DNA of 64,000 nt from Phycisphaerales bacterium (GTDB taxonomy: Bacteria > Planctomycetota > Phycisphaerae > Tepidisphaerales > Tepidisphaeraceae): assembly GCA_020853095.1 (NCBI GenBank), contig JADYZN010000032.1:1-64000 (forward strand). Reading direction: 5' to 3'. A program made the position numbers and the translations under genes. This document shows positions 1 through 7,228 of this stretch, piece by piece (the first letter of the stretch is position 1; each line of letters opens with the position of its first letter). The notes under the pieces are model-generated. The model was not told the origin of the DNA, searched no databases, and saw only the letters and a list, made by a program, of their open reading frames with translations.

Positions 1-755
1 CCATCCACGATGATCGTCTCCCCGTTGGTGAAACTCGCCGCCGGCGAAATCAAATAGATGGCCGCGCCCACCAGTTCCACCGCCTCCCCAAACCGGCCCT
101 GCGGCGTGTGGTTCTTCAACCATTCGCCGCGCGGCGTCCCTTCGATCAATTTCCGGTTCAATTCCGTTGGAAACACCCCCGGCGCGATCCCATTGACCCG
201 AATCCCAAGCGGCCCCCATTCGTTGGCCAGACCGCGAATCAACCCAAGCACGCCCGATTTCGACGCCGCGTACGCCAGCACTTCGCTCAACGACACGTAC
301 GAATTCAACGACGCGATGTTCACGATGCAGCCCCGTTCCCCGCGGGCGTTGGGCTTCTGATCTTTCATCACCCGCGCGGCCTGCTGGTTGGTGATGAACG
401 TCCCCGTCAGATTGATCTCCACGATCCGCCGGAACTCATCCACCAGCATGTCCATCGACGGCTGTTTTTTGATCACCCCGGCCGCGTTGATCAGCGCGTC
501 GATCCGGCCAAACCGCTTCACCGCCAGTTCCACCGCTCCCTTGACGCTCGATTCATCGGAGACGTTGACCGCCACCCCATCGTGATCGCCCCCCAGCTCT
601 TTTTTGATCGCCGCCACCTTGTCCGGGTTGCTCGATCCCGCCACCACCCTGGCCCCGGCCTGAGCCAGTCCCAGCGCCATTTCCCGTCCGATTCCGCTGG
701 TTCCGCCCGTTACCAAACACACTTTTCCCGAAACGTCCAAACCTTTGTATGACAT
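1..755 (-). CDS. SDR-family oxidoreductase (3' end outside window)
   Basis: This is a short-chain dehydrogenase/reductase that reads leftward off the window edge, so its last few residues are missing. The start at 755 gives MSYKGLDVSGKVCLVTGG followed by TSGIGREMA, the Rossmann cofactor motif TGxxxGxG. Further on are NAAGV, the catalytic serine region, and YAASK with the catalytic Tyr and Lys. The end contains the usual PG region (GIAPGVFPTELN) and FTNGETIIVDG, which is normally close to the C-terminus. The substrate cannot be told; many relatives are 3-oxoacyl-ACP or sugar-acid reductases. It is the last visible gene of the murI-to-SDR operon, 45 nt after alr. Confidence 0.9.
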   Translation of the reverse strand, partial: MSYKGLDVSGKVCLVTGGTSGIGREMALGLAQAGARVVAGSSNPDKVAAIKKELGGDHDGVAVNVSDESSVKGAVELAVKRFGRIDALINAAGVIKKQPSMDMLVDEFRRIVEINLTGTFITNQQAARVMKDQKPNARGERGCIVNIASLNSYVSLSEVLAYAASKSGVLGLIRGLANEWGPLGIRVNGIAPGVFPTELNRKLIEGTPRGEWLKNHTPQGRFGEAVELVGAAIYLISPAASFTNGETIIVD

Positions 756-800
756 GATTCCCAGTTTACTCCCATCACCTGCCAAGTGCCACCGAACGCA

Positions 801-1988
801 TCAGCCCACCGCGCGTTCGGGCGCTTCGGCGGCCACCTCATCCACCGCCACCCGATGCACCCGTGACCCGATCCGGCAGAAAATCTCGTATGGAATCGTC
901 CCGCCCAGTTCGGCCAGCGCATAGGCGCTGGCGGGCGATGCCGGATCATCTTTCAGCAACGTCACCTCATCCCCCTGTTGCGCCGATGGAACCGATCCCA
1001 GTTCCACCGTGATCAGGTCCATGCTCACCCTTCCCACCACCGCCGCCGCCACCCCGTTGACGATCACCTTCGCCCGGTTGGAATAACTCCGCATGTATCC
1101 ATCCGCATACCCCACCGGAACCAGCCCCAGCCGGGTGTCCCGCGGTGCGGTCCAGGTCAGGCCATATCCCACCGAAGTTCCTTTTCGCACTGTTCGCACC
1201 ATCAGCAGCGGCGCCACCCATTTCATCACCGGTTTCAATTGTCGTCCCGTCGCCGGCCCCATCGGATCGATCCCGTACAACCCCAGCCCCGGCCGCACCA
1301 TGTCCAGGTGCATGTCCGGATGCAACAGCATCCCGGCGGTGTTGGCCGCGTGTCGAATGGGCCGCCGGCCGGTTCGATTCGCATCGACCCATCCATCGGT
1401 CACTTCGCAAAATCGCCGGAACTGTTCCGCCGTCGCCACGTCATCCAGCTCGTCGGCGCAGGCGAAATGCGTACACAGCCCGCCCAGCCGCAACGACGGC
1501 TGCTGCGACACCGCCTCGATCACTTCCTTCGCCTCGATATCATCCACGCCCGATCGGCTCATCCCCGTGTCGATTTTCACCTGCACGGTCGCCCGTTTGC
1601 CCCTCGCCAGCGCCAGTCTCGCCACGTCTCCCGCCGCCGCGGCGCTGCAAATCGTCAACGTCCAGCCGCGCTCGATCGCCTCCTCCAACTGGTTTCGCTG
1701 CCGTCCGACATAAACGTTTTCAACCGGCCGAAACACGATCACCGGCAACCCCACCTCCGGCAGCGCCGACGCCTCGTCCAGATTCGCCACCGCCAGCGCA
1801 TCGGCCAGCCGACCCCGCGCCAGCGTCCGCGCCACCGCCGCCGCCCCATGCCCATACGCATCGGCCTTCAGGATCGCGCAAATCCGCACCGAATCGCCCA
1901 CCGCCGCGCGCAACACCCCCGCGTTGTGCCGCAACGCCTCGTGCGAGATCAATAACCGGGGTTCGCCCAAACAGGTGTGTGCATCCAT
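801..1988 (-). CDS. alr: Alanine racemase
   Basis: The product interconverts L- and D-alanine in the cytoplasm with pyridoxal phosphate and feeds peptidoglycan precursors. The PLP lysine lies at about residue 41 in AILKADAYGHG, and the second-base tyrosine region appears as SVGYGLTW. The C-terminal beta domain follows (VPVGYADGY, VVGRVSMDLITV). The start at 1988 is preferred because GAGGA lies about 9 nt upstream and the N-terminus then matches the family; in-frame ATG 2030 and TTG 2054 would add 14 or 22 residues without homology-like sequence. About 395 residues is normal. It lies 78 nt downstream of the alcohol dehydrogenase gene, in the same operon as glutamate racemase. Confidence 0.95.
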   Translation of the reverse strand: MDAHTCLGEPRLLISHEALRHNAGVLRAAVGDSVRICAILKADAYGHGAAAVARTLARGRLADALAVANLDEASALPEVGLPVIVFRPVENVYVGRQRNQLEEAIERGWTLTICSAAAAGDVARLALARGKRATVQVKIDTGMSRSGVDDIEAKEVIEAVSQQPSLRLGGLCTHFACADELDDVATAEQFRRFCEVTDGWVDANRTGRRPIRHAANTAGMLLHPDMHLDMVRPGLGLYGIDPMGPATGRQLKPVMKWVAPLLMVRTVRKGTSVGYGLTWTAPRDTRLGLVPVGYADGYMRSYSNRAKVIVNGVAAAVVGRVSMDLITVELGSVPSAQQGDEVTLLKDDPASPASAYALAELGGTIPYEIFCRIGSRVHRVAVDEVAAEAPERAVG

Positions 1989-2066
1989 GCGTACATCCTC
2001 GTCGCCGGCTCCATCGGCGACAGAAAACATCTTATCACAATCCCCCTCATACAACAGCTTTTTCGT

Positions 2067-3023
2067 TTAACCGATGCTGAGGATCACCTTCAAAACCCCC
2101 GGCCGGGAGGCGAATTCCATCGCCTCGACCCCTTGTTCCAGCCGCGAACGCCGGTGAATCAGGCTCGCCACTTCCACCTGCTTTTCCGCAAGGCCCGCGA
2201 TCGCCTCGCGAAACGGCCCGCATCGACTGCCGATCAGGTTGATCTCGTCCACCACCAGCGGCGCGAGGTTCATCGCCTTGCCCGCCGCCGCCGTGCTTTT
2301 CAGCACGATCGTCCCGCGCGGCCGCACGATCCCCATCGCCAGCTCCATCCCCGCCGCCGTTCCGGTGCATTCGACCACCACATCCTGATCGTGCCGCGGC
2401 ACGATGTCCGACAGCGGCCTGGACCGGATCGACCATTTCTCACACAACGCCAGCTTTTGCGGATATTTCCCGATCACGCGCACCGGACACCCCGCGTTGC
2501 GCAACACCTGCGCCACCAGCAGCCCCAGCCGCCCATCCCCCAGCACCGTCACCCATTTGCGGCCGTCCAGCTTGATCTGCTTGAGCACCTGGTACGCCGC
2601 CGCCAGCGGCTCGATAAAAACCGCCTGGTCGTCGTCCACGGTCTTGGGCAAAACGTGCAGGTTCAACGCCGGCAGCCGCACAAAATCCGCGAACGCTCCA
2701 TCGTGTCCCGAAATTCCCAACACGCTTCGTTGCCGGCAATGGCTCGACAACCCCGACAGGCACAAATCGCACCGGCCGCAGACGATGTTGATCTCTCCCA
2801 CCACCCGCTGGCCCACCAGCTCTTTTTGCGGCGAATCGACCACCACGCCCACGAATTCGTGCCCCAGCACCCCTGAAAAACCCATGTAACCCCTGGTGAT
2901 CTCCAGGTCGGTGGCGCAGATTCCCGCCTGCGTGACCTTGATCAGCGTATCGCCATCTTCCGCCGCCGGCTCGTTGCGACGGGGTTGAAATGAAATCGTC
3001 TTGTCAAAAACCAGCGCCCTCAT
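2067..3023 (-). CDS. Zinc-dependent medium-chain alcohol dehydrogenase
   Basis: This is a medium-chain dehydrogenase (MDR) of the threonine/sorbitol dehydrogenase type, an NAD(P)-linked oxidoreductase with two zinc sites. Catalytic zinc ligands are visible in AGICATDLE and GHEFVG. The structural zinc loop is present as CGRCDLCLSGLSSHC, with all four cysteines. The nucleotide-binding stretch is VTVLGDGRLGLLVAQVL. The start at ATG 3023 is chosen because the upstream in-frame codon at 3041 is TTG and would overlap the preceding gene. At about 318 residues it is slightly short for the family. The substrate is not evident. It is sandwiched between a lipoprotein gene and alr in one operon. Confidence 0.88.
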   Translation of the reverse strand: MRALVFDKTISFQPRRNEPAAEDGDTLIKVTQAGICATDLEITRGYMGFSGVLGHEFVGVVVDSPQKELVGQRVVGEINIVCGRCDLCLSGLSSHCRQRSVLGISGHDGAFADFVRLPALNLHVLPKTVDDDQAVFIEPLAAAYQVLKQIKLDGRKWVTVLGDGRLGLLVAQVLRNAGCPVRVIGKYPQKLALCEKWSIRSRPLSDIVPRHDQDVVVECTGTAAGMELAMGIVRPRGTIVLKSTAAAGKAMNLAPLVVDEINLIGSRCGPFREAIAGLAEKQVEVASLIHRRSRLEQGVEAMEFASRPGVLKVILSIG

Positions 3024-3033
3024 GCCCGTCCCA

Positions 3034-3669
3034 TCATGCAAACGGCTTGTCAGGCCCGGTGAGATAATTCAGCCACGCCCCGTCGTTGTAACCCAGATCA
3101 TGGCCGGTCAGTTGAACCAGGCTTTTGCGGGCCTGCCACGCGACGCCGAATTCGCGCTGTTGCAGCACGCCCACCAGCGTTCGCGCCACTTCCAATGACT
3201 TGTAATGCCTCAACGCATCGGCCGCCGCGATCCGCACATCCTTGTTTTCATCCTCGTTGGACACCACCTGCAGCAATTTGGGGATGGCGTTGGCATCCGG
3301 CAGGTTCACCAGCGCCTTGGCCGCCTCCAGTCGCACCAGCGGCTGGGTGTCGGACAGGCCCTGGATGAAAATCGCCGTCGCGCCCGAGTCTCGCGAGATG
3401 TTCAGCGCCCGAATCGCCATGGCGCGAACCGTGTAATCGCTGTCGCTGACGGCGATCTGCCGGTATCGCTCGGTATACGGCGCCTTGCGGCCGTATTCAT
3501 GGTCCACCAGGTATAAAATCCCCTCGCGGCGCTCGTCGGGGAAGATCGGGTCTTCCATCCGCTTGACCGCGCGGGCGGCTGTGTTGCCGCCCATCACCTC
3601 CAGCGGCTGTCGAACCGACTGGCATCCGCCCAGCATCGCCGCCAACAATATCCAGCTTGCATATCGCAT
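3034..3669 (-). CDS. HEAT-repeat lipoprotein
   Basis: This is a secreted protein of about 211 residues with a lipoprotein signal: MRYASWILLAAMLGGCQS, with lipobox LGGC and the lipidated cysteine at residue 16. The body contains HEAT/PBS-lyase-type helical repeats, for example YTVRAMAIRALNIS, PLVRLEAAKALVNL and VRIAAADALRHY, followed by a partly degenerate repeat (VAWQARKSLVQLTG). Such repeats are usually protein-binding scaffolds, and no catalytic residues are seen. It sits 4 nt after murI and 10 nt before the dehydrogenase, so it is co-transcribed with the racemases; a cell-envelope role is an inference from that position and the lipid anchor. Confidence 0.85.
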   Translation of the reverse strand: MRYASWILLAAMLGGCQSVRQPLEVMGGNTAARAVKRMEDPIFPDERREGILYLVDHEYGRKAPYTERYRQIAVSDSDYTVRAMAIRALNISRDSGATAIFIQGLSDTQPLVRLEAAKALVNLPDANAIPKLLQVVSNEDENKDVRIAAADALRHYKSLEVARTLVGVLQQREFGVAWQARKSLVQLTGHDLGYNDGAWLNYLTGPDKPFA

Positions 3670-3673
3670 CTTG

Positions 3674-4537
3674 TTACACCGCCTCCCGAATGGGCGCCGA
3701 TGGGTCGGTTGCGTACAACGTCTCGGGCGCAACCCACGTCGGCGGATCAATCTTCATCCCCAGGAATTTAGAAGCCAGCACCGCGAATCGCGGCGAATCA
3801 TCCGTGACGAAACACCGCAAATCGCCCGCATGGGATGAATCCGTTCGCAACAACGACGCCCGGCTCAACCGTGCGGCGACATCTTGGGCACACTGATGGG
3901 CCGAGTCAATGACCGTCACGCCCGCGCCGACCAGTTTCGCGATGGTGGTTTTCAGGATCGGATAATGCGTACATCCCAGCACCAGCACGTCCATGCCGCG
4001 CTGCATCATGGGCGACAGATATTGCTTGAGCGCCAGCCGCACCAGCGGATCATCGCCGGTTCGTCCTTCTTCGATGATCGGCGCCAGCAGCGGCGTGGAT
4101 TGCAACAGCAGCCGGGCGTGGTTGCGCCGGCGCAGGATGGCCCGGTCATACGCCTTGGATCGAATCGTCGCCTCGGTGGCGATGATCCCGATGACCGGCG
4201 TGGCCTTGGCGCCGGCCGCTTCGATCGCCGCCCGCGCCCCCGGCTCGATCACCCCGCTGATCGGCAATCCCACGAAAGACTGCCTCAACGAAGGCATCGC
4301 CAGCGCCGTGGCGGTGTTGCAGGCGATCACAACGTGTTTGGGATTGCGAGGCAGCAAGAATCGGATAATTTGCCGCACGAACCGCGTGACCGTCTGCGCG
4401 CTTTTTGATCCATAAGGCAAACGGGCGGTGTCGCCAAAGTAAAGAATGTCCTCATACGGCAGAGCCTGCCGCAGCGCCGCCGCGACCGTCAGCCCTCCAA
4501 GCCCGCTGTCCAGAACCACGATCGGCGCACTGCTCAT
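3674..4537 (-). CDS. murI: Glutamate racemase
   Basis: The product makes D-glutamate for peptidoglycan by a cofactor-independent two-cysteine mechanism. Seen motifs are IVVLDSGLGGLTV with Asp10, the first catalytic cysteine at about 73 in IACNTATA, and the second at about 189 in VLGCTHYP. Length (287 residues) is normal. The reading frame stays open far upstream, but start 4537 (MSSAPIVVLD) is the one that fits the family; the upstream extension overlaps the receiver and DUF488 genes on the other strand and is not real. It is the first gene of the leftward operon and is divergent from the receiver gene, with 79 nt between. Confidence 0.95.
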   Translation of the reverse strand: MSSAPIVVLDSGLGGLTVAAALRQALPYEDILYFGDTARLPYGSKSAQTVTRFVRQIIRFLLPRNPKHVVIACNTATALAMPSLRQSFVGLPISGVIEPGARAAIEAAGAKATPVIGIIATEATIRSKAYDRAILRRRNHARLLLQSTPLLAPIIEEGRTGDDPLVRLALKQYLSPMMQRGMDVLVLGCTHYPILKTTIAKLVGAGVTVIDSAHQCAQDVAARLSRASLLRTDSSHAGDLRCFVTDDSPRFAVLASKFLGMKIDPPTWVAPETLYATDPSAPIREAV

Positions 4538-4596
4538 CTGGTTATTATCGGACCTTTCCCGATTGCACCTTGACAATTCCACGCATCCGGTCGAAA

Positions 4597-4610
4597 CTCC
4601 AAATTTGGAG
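4597..4610 (+). promoter_or_regulatory. Perfect 14-bp palindrome containing a ribosome binding site
   Basis: The sequence CTCCAAATTTGGAG is a perfect palindrome just before the receiver gene. Its right end, GGAG, is the likely Shine-Dalgarno sequence, 6 nt before ATG 4617. As RNA it could fold into a 4-bp CTCC/GGAG stem that hides the ribosome binding site; as DNA it could be a dimeric repressor site. Neither role is shown. Confidence 0.45.
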
Positions 4611-4616
4611 CACAAT

Positions 4617-5009
4617 ATGAGCCAACAACTGGATGGAAAGCGTGTTTTGCTGGTGGATGATGACCCGGACATCCTGACCAGTATGCAGGCGGCCTTTGAG
4701 CCGACCGGCGCCGAGGTCGAATTGGCCAACAATGGCAACAAAGCCGTTGAAATGGCCGAAAAATCCCAACCGGACCTGATCGTGTTGGACATGATGCTCC
4801 CCGGGCGCAGCGGCTTTCTGGTCCTTGAAAAGATCAAAGCCCGCAAGCCCCGCAACACCAAGCCCTTTGTCATCATGATCACCGGCAACCAGGGCGCCCG
4901 CCACAAAATGTACGCTGAGAGCCTCGGAGTGAGCGAATATTTCACCAAGCCGGTGAAAATGGACAAGCTCATCAGCACGGCCGAGCGGCTGCTGATCCCC
5001 CCGGCGTGA
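4617..5009 (+). CDS. Single-domain response regulator (receiver)
   Basis: This is a 130-residue CheY-like receiver with no output domain. The acidic pocket is VLLVDDDPD (residues 11-18), the phospho-acceptor is Asp58 in LIVLDMMLPG, the switch threonine lies in IMITGNQ, and the conserved lysine is about residue 111 in EYFTKPVK. Thus all residues needed for phosphorylation are present. The start at 4617 follows GGAG with 6-nt spacing; longer in-frame starts run into the murI promoter region. Its stop overlaps the GTG start of the DUF488 gene by 4 nt, so the two are translationally coupled. The partner kinase is not in the window. Confidence 0.92.
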   Translation: MSQQLDGKRVLLVDDDPDILTSMQAAFEPTGAEVELANNGNKAVEMAEKSQPDLIVLDMMLPGRSGFLVLEKIKARKPRNTKPFVIMITGNQGARHKMYAESLGVSEYFTKPVKMDKLISTAERLLIPPA

Positions 5010-5548
5010 GCAAAAAAACCCTCTACACCATCGGCCATTCCACGCGCACGCTGGATGAGCTTGTGGACATTCTCAAGTCGCATGGTGTGAAGGTTCTGGC
5101 GGATGTGCGGTCGATCCCCAAAAGCCGGCATGTGCCGCAATTCAACCAGGATTCCCTGAAAAAAGACCTGCCCAAACGCGGGATCCGCTATGAGCCGATG
5201 CCGGACCTGGGCGGTCGCCGGCATACACGCAAGGACTCGCCCAACGGGGCGTGGCGCAACGCCAGCTTTCGCGGCTATGCCGACTACATGCAGACGCCGG
5301 AGTTTGAAGCCGGCATCGAACGCCTGATCAAAATCGCGGCAAAATCCCCCACGGCCATCATGTGCGCCGAGGCGGTTCCGTGGCGATGCCATCGTTCGCT
5401 GATCGGCGATGCGATGCTGGTGCGCGGATGGACCGTGCTGGATTTGATGGATGTGGACAAGCAGCCCCCCCATAAACTGACCCCCTTTGCAACAGTGAAC
5501 GGATTGGAAATCACCTATCCGCCGGAAGAACCCGAATTATTTTCGTGA
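5006..5548 (+). CDS. DUF488-family protein
   Basis: This is a 180-residue member of the DUF488 family, whose biochemical role is not established. The hallmark N-terminus TLYTIGHSTRTLDELVDIL is present, then LADVRSIPKSRHVPQFN, the region YEPMPDLGGRR, and MCAEAVPWRCHRSLIGDA, which carries the two conserved cysteines and RCHR motif. It starts with GTG at 5006, overlapping the receiver stop in the arrangement GTGA. The conserved His, Arg and Cys residues suggest an enzyme or metal/nucleic-acid binding protein, but no function should be assigned from this. Confidence 0.9.
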   Translation: MSKKTLYTIGHSTRTLDELVDILKSHGVKVLADVRSIPKSRHVPQFNQDSLKKDLPKRGIRYEPMPDLGGRRHTRKDSPNGAWRNASFRGYADYMQTPEFEAGIERLIKIAAKSPTAIMCAEAVPWRCHRSLIGDAMLVRGWTVLDLMDVDKQPPHKLTPFATVNGLEITYPPEEPELFS

Positions 5549-5653
5549 CTTTCGCTTTTTCATCGCGTAGGATGTTAGCGCGTTGTAAGGGTTGTGTCAA
5601 GCCAGCCTCATGGATGGCTTGTGATGTTGATGTCGATCGCTAAAACAAACAAC

Positions 5654-6691
5654 ATGGCGCGTGAGCGTTTGGTTTCGAGGGAAAGCGAAGGGGAGGAGGA
5701 GAACCGTTTCAATTTCGCCCTGCGGCCGCAACGGTTTGATCAGTACATCGGCCAGGAGCCGTTGATTCGCAAGTTGCGGATCGCGGTGGAGGCGGCACGT
5801 CAACGCAACGAACCGGTGGAGCACGTTTTGTTGCACGGCCCGCCAGGGCTGGGAAAGACGACGCTGGCGCACATCATCGCCAACGAGGTCAAGGCGCAAG
5901 TCCACGTGGCCAACGGGGCGGCGCTGACCAAAGGGGCGGATCTGGCGGGGATTTTGACCAAGCTGCAGGATGGGGACATCCTGTTCATCGACGAAATTCA
6001 TCGCCTGCCGGCGGTGGTGGAGGAATATCTCTACCCGGCGATGGAGGATTTCAAGATCGACATCACGCTGGATGCGGGTATGCACGCGCGGACGATCACG
6101 ATGCCGCTGCCGGCGTTCACGCTGGTCGGGGCGACCACGCGGATGGGATTGTTGACCGGACCGATGCGCGGGCGGTTTGGATTGCCTTTGAATTTGCAGT
6201 TTTATGCGCCCGAATCCCTGCACGAGATTTTGCGCCAGAACGCGGCGCAACTGAAGCTCAAGCCTGAAGATAAGGCGTTATGGGAAATTGCCCAGCGCAG
6301 TCGCGGGACGCCCCGCATCGCCAATCGCCTGCTGCGCCGGGTGCGTGATTTCGCGGCCGTAGAGAAACAGGGACAGTTTACCCTCCCGGTCACGCGCGAG
6401 GCGCTGGAACTGGAAGGGATCGATTCGCTGGGGCTGGATGAACAGGACCGCACGGTTTTGAAAACGCTGATCGAGGTCTATGACGGCGGCCCGGCCGGCA
6501 TCGAAGCCATCGCCGCCACCATGGGGGAGGAAACCGACACCCTGGTGGATGTGATCGAACCGTATCTTTTGCAACAAAAATTTCTCACCCGCACCCGCCA
6601 GGGCCGGCGGGCCACCAAGCGGGCGTATCAGCACCTTGGGATCAAATACGTCGAGCACAGCGAGCCGACCCTGTACGATTCGGAGTCGTAG
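5654..6691 (+). CDS. ruvB: Holliday junction branch migration helicase RuvB
   Basis: The product is the AAA+ motor that drives branch migration with RuvA during recombination repair. Walker A is GPPGLGKTT, Walker B is ILFIDEIHRLP, sensor 1 is LVGATTRMG, and the arginine finger lies in GPMRGRFG. The C-terminal winged helix carries YDGGPAGIEAIAATMGE and GRRATKRAYQHLG, the RuvB end signature. The chosen ATG 5654 gives MARERLVSRES; a GTG at 5594 would add 20 residues with no family likeness. No strong ribosome binding site is seen for any start. ruvA and ruvC are not adjacent, unlike in many bacteria. Length, about 345 residues, is normal. Confidence 0.95.
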   Translation: MARERLVSRESEGEEENRFNFALRPQRFDQYIGQEPLIRKLRIAVEAARQRNEPVEHVLLHGPPGLGKTTLAHIIANEVKAQVHVANGAALTKGADLAGILTKLQDGDILFIDEIHRLPAVVEEYLYPAMEDFKIDITLDAGMHARTITMPLPAFTLVGATTRMGLLTGPMRGRFGLPLNLQFYAPESLHEILRQNAAQLKLKPEDKALWEIAQRSRGTPRIANRLLRRVRDFAAVEKQGQFTLPVTREALELEGIDSLGLDEQDRTVLKTLIEVYDGGPAGIEAIAATMGEETDTLVDVIEPYLLQQKFLTRTRQGRRATKRAYQHLGIKYVEHSEPTLYDSES

Positions 6692-6709
6692 GCGCAGGCG
6701 TCGCGGGGG

Positions 6710-7114
6710 CTATGCGGTTTTGGGCATGTCTTTTCGCCAGTCGATTCGGGGGGCGTCGCCCCAGAGATTGTCCAGGTCGTAAAACTGGCGGGATTCATTG
6801 TTGAAGACATGGAAAACCACGTCGATGCAGTCGACCAGGATCCACGATTCCCCTTCATAACCGGAGGTGGAGAAGGGGGAGAAGTTGCTTTTTTCGCCAA
6901 GCTCGCCCACCTGATTGACGACGGCCCGCATCTGCGGGGTGCTGGTGCCGGTGGCGATGACGAAAAAGTCGGTTACGGGCGACAGGCCGCTGACATCCAG
7001 GATGACCACGTTGCTGCAACGGGTATGAAAGGCGTGTCGGGCCGCGTCGATGGCGAACTGACGAGCGGCCTCAAGTCGAACGGCGGGGGATTCAAGCGTG
7101 GTCTGCGTGGCGAT
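6710..7114 (-). CDS. rsfS: Ribosomal silencing factor RsfS, with apparent AUC start
   Basis: The product binds ribosomal protein uL14 and blocks subunit joining when nutrients are short (Iojap/RsfS family). The core is NVVILDVSGLSPVTDFFVIATG, then STPQMRAVVNQVGE and WILVDCIDVVFHVFNNESRQFYDLDNLWGDA, typical of the family. The family needs about 35 residues before NVVILDV (here ESPAVRLEAARQFAIDAARHA), but between the in-frame TAA just upstream and GTG 7009 there is no ATG, GTG, TTG or CTG. A full Shine-Dalgarno AAGGAGG (7127-7121) sits 6 nt before an ATC codon at 7114-7112. I therefore annotate an AUC start giving 134 residues; starting at GTG 7009 would cut off the first helix. Confidence 0.85.
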   Translation of the reverse strand: MATQTTLESPAVRLEAARQFAIDAARHAFHTRCSNVVILDVSGLSPVTDFFVIATGTSTPQMRAVVNQVGELGEKSNFSPFSTSGYEGESWILVDCIDVVFHVFNNESRQFYDLDNLWGDAPRIDWRKDMPKTA

Positions 7115-7120
7115 ATCGCA

Positions 7121-7127
7121 CCTCCTT
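7121..7127 (-). promoter_or_regulatory. Strong Shine-Dalgarno that decides the rsfS start
   Basis: On the minus strand this reads AAGGAGG, a full anti-16S match, placed 6 nt before the ATC codon at 7114. An out-of-frame GTG overlaps its end and cannot be used. It is the main evidence that rsfS initiates upstream of the first standard start codon. Confidence 0.8.
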
Positions 7128-7171
7128 GTCTGGGTTGTAGTTTAGGCTCAAACATCCGATCTGTCGCGGGT

Positions 7172-7200
7172 TTGGTGTGTACAAGACAATGGGATATTAT
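7172..7200 (+). promoter_or_regulatory. Candidate sigma-70-type promoter for the radical SAM gene
   Basis: TTGGTG (7172-7177) and TATTAT (7195-7200) are separated by exactly 17 nt, close to the housekeeping consensus. The gene downstream starts at 7229 after AAAGGA. No Fnr/Dnr-like palindrome was seen beside it. Confidence 0.5.
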
Positions 7201-7228
7201 TATATGATCTGACAATAAAGGACAGGCC

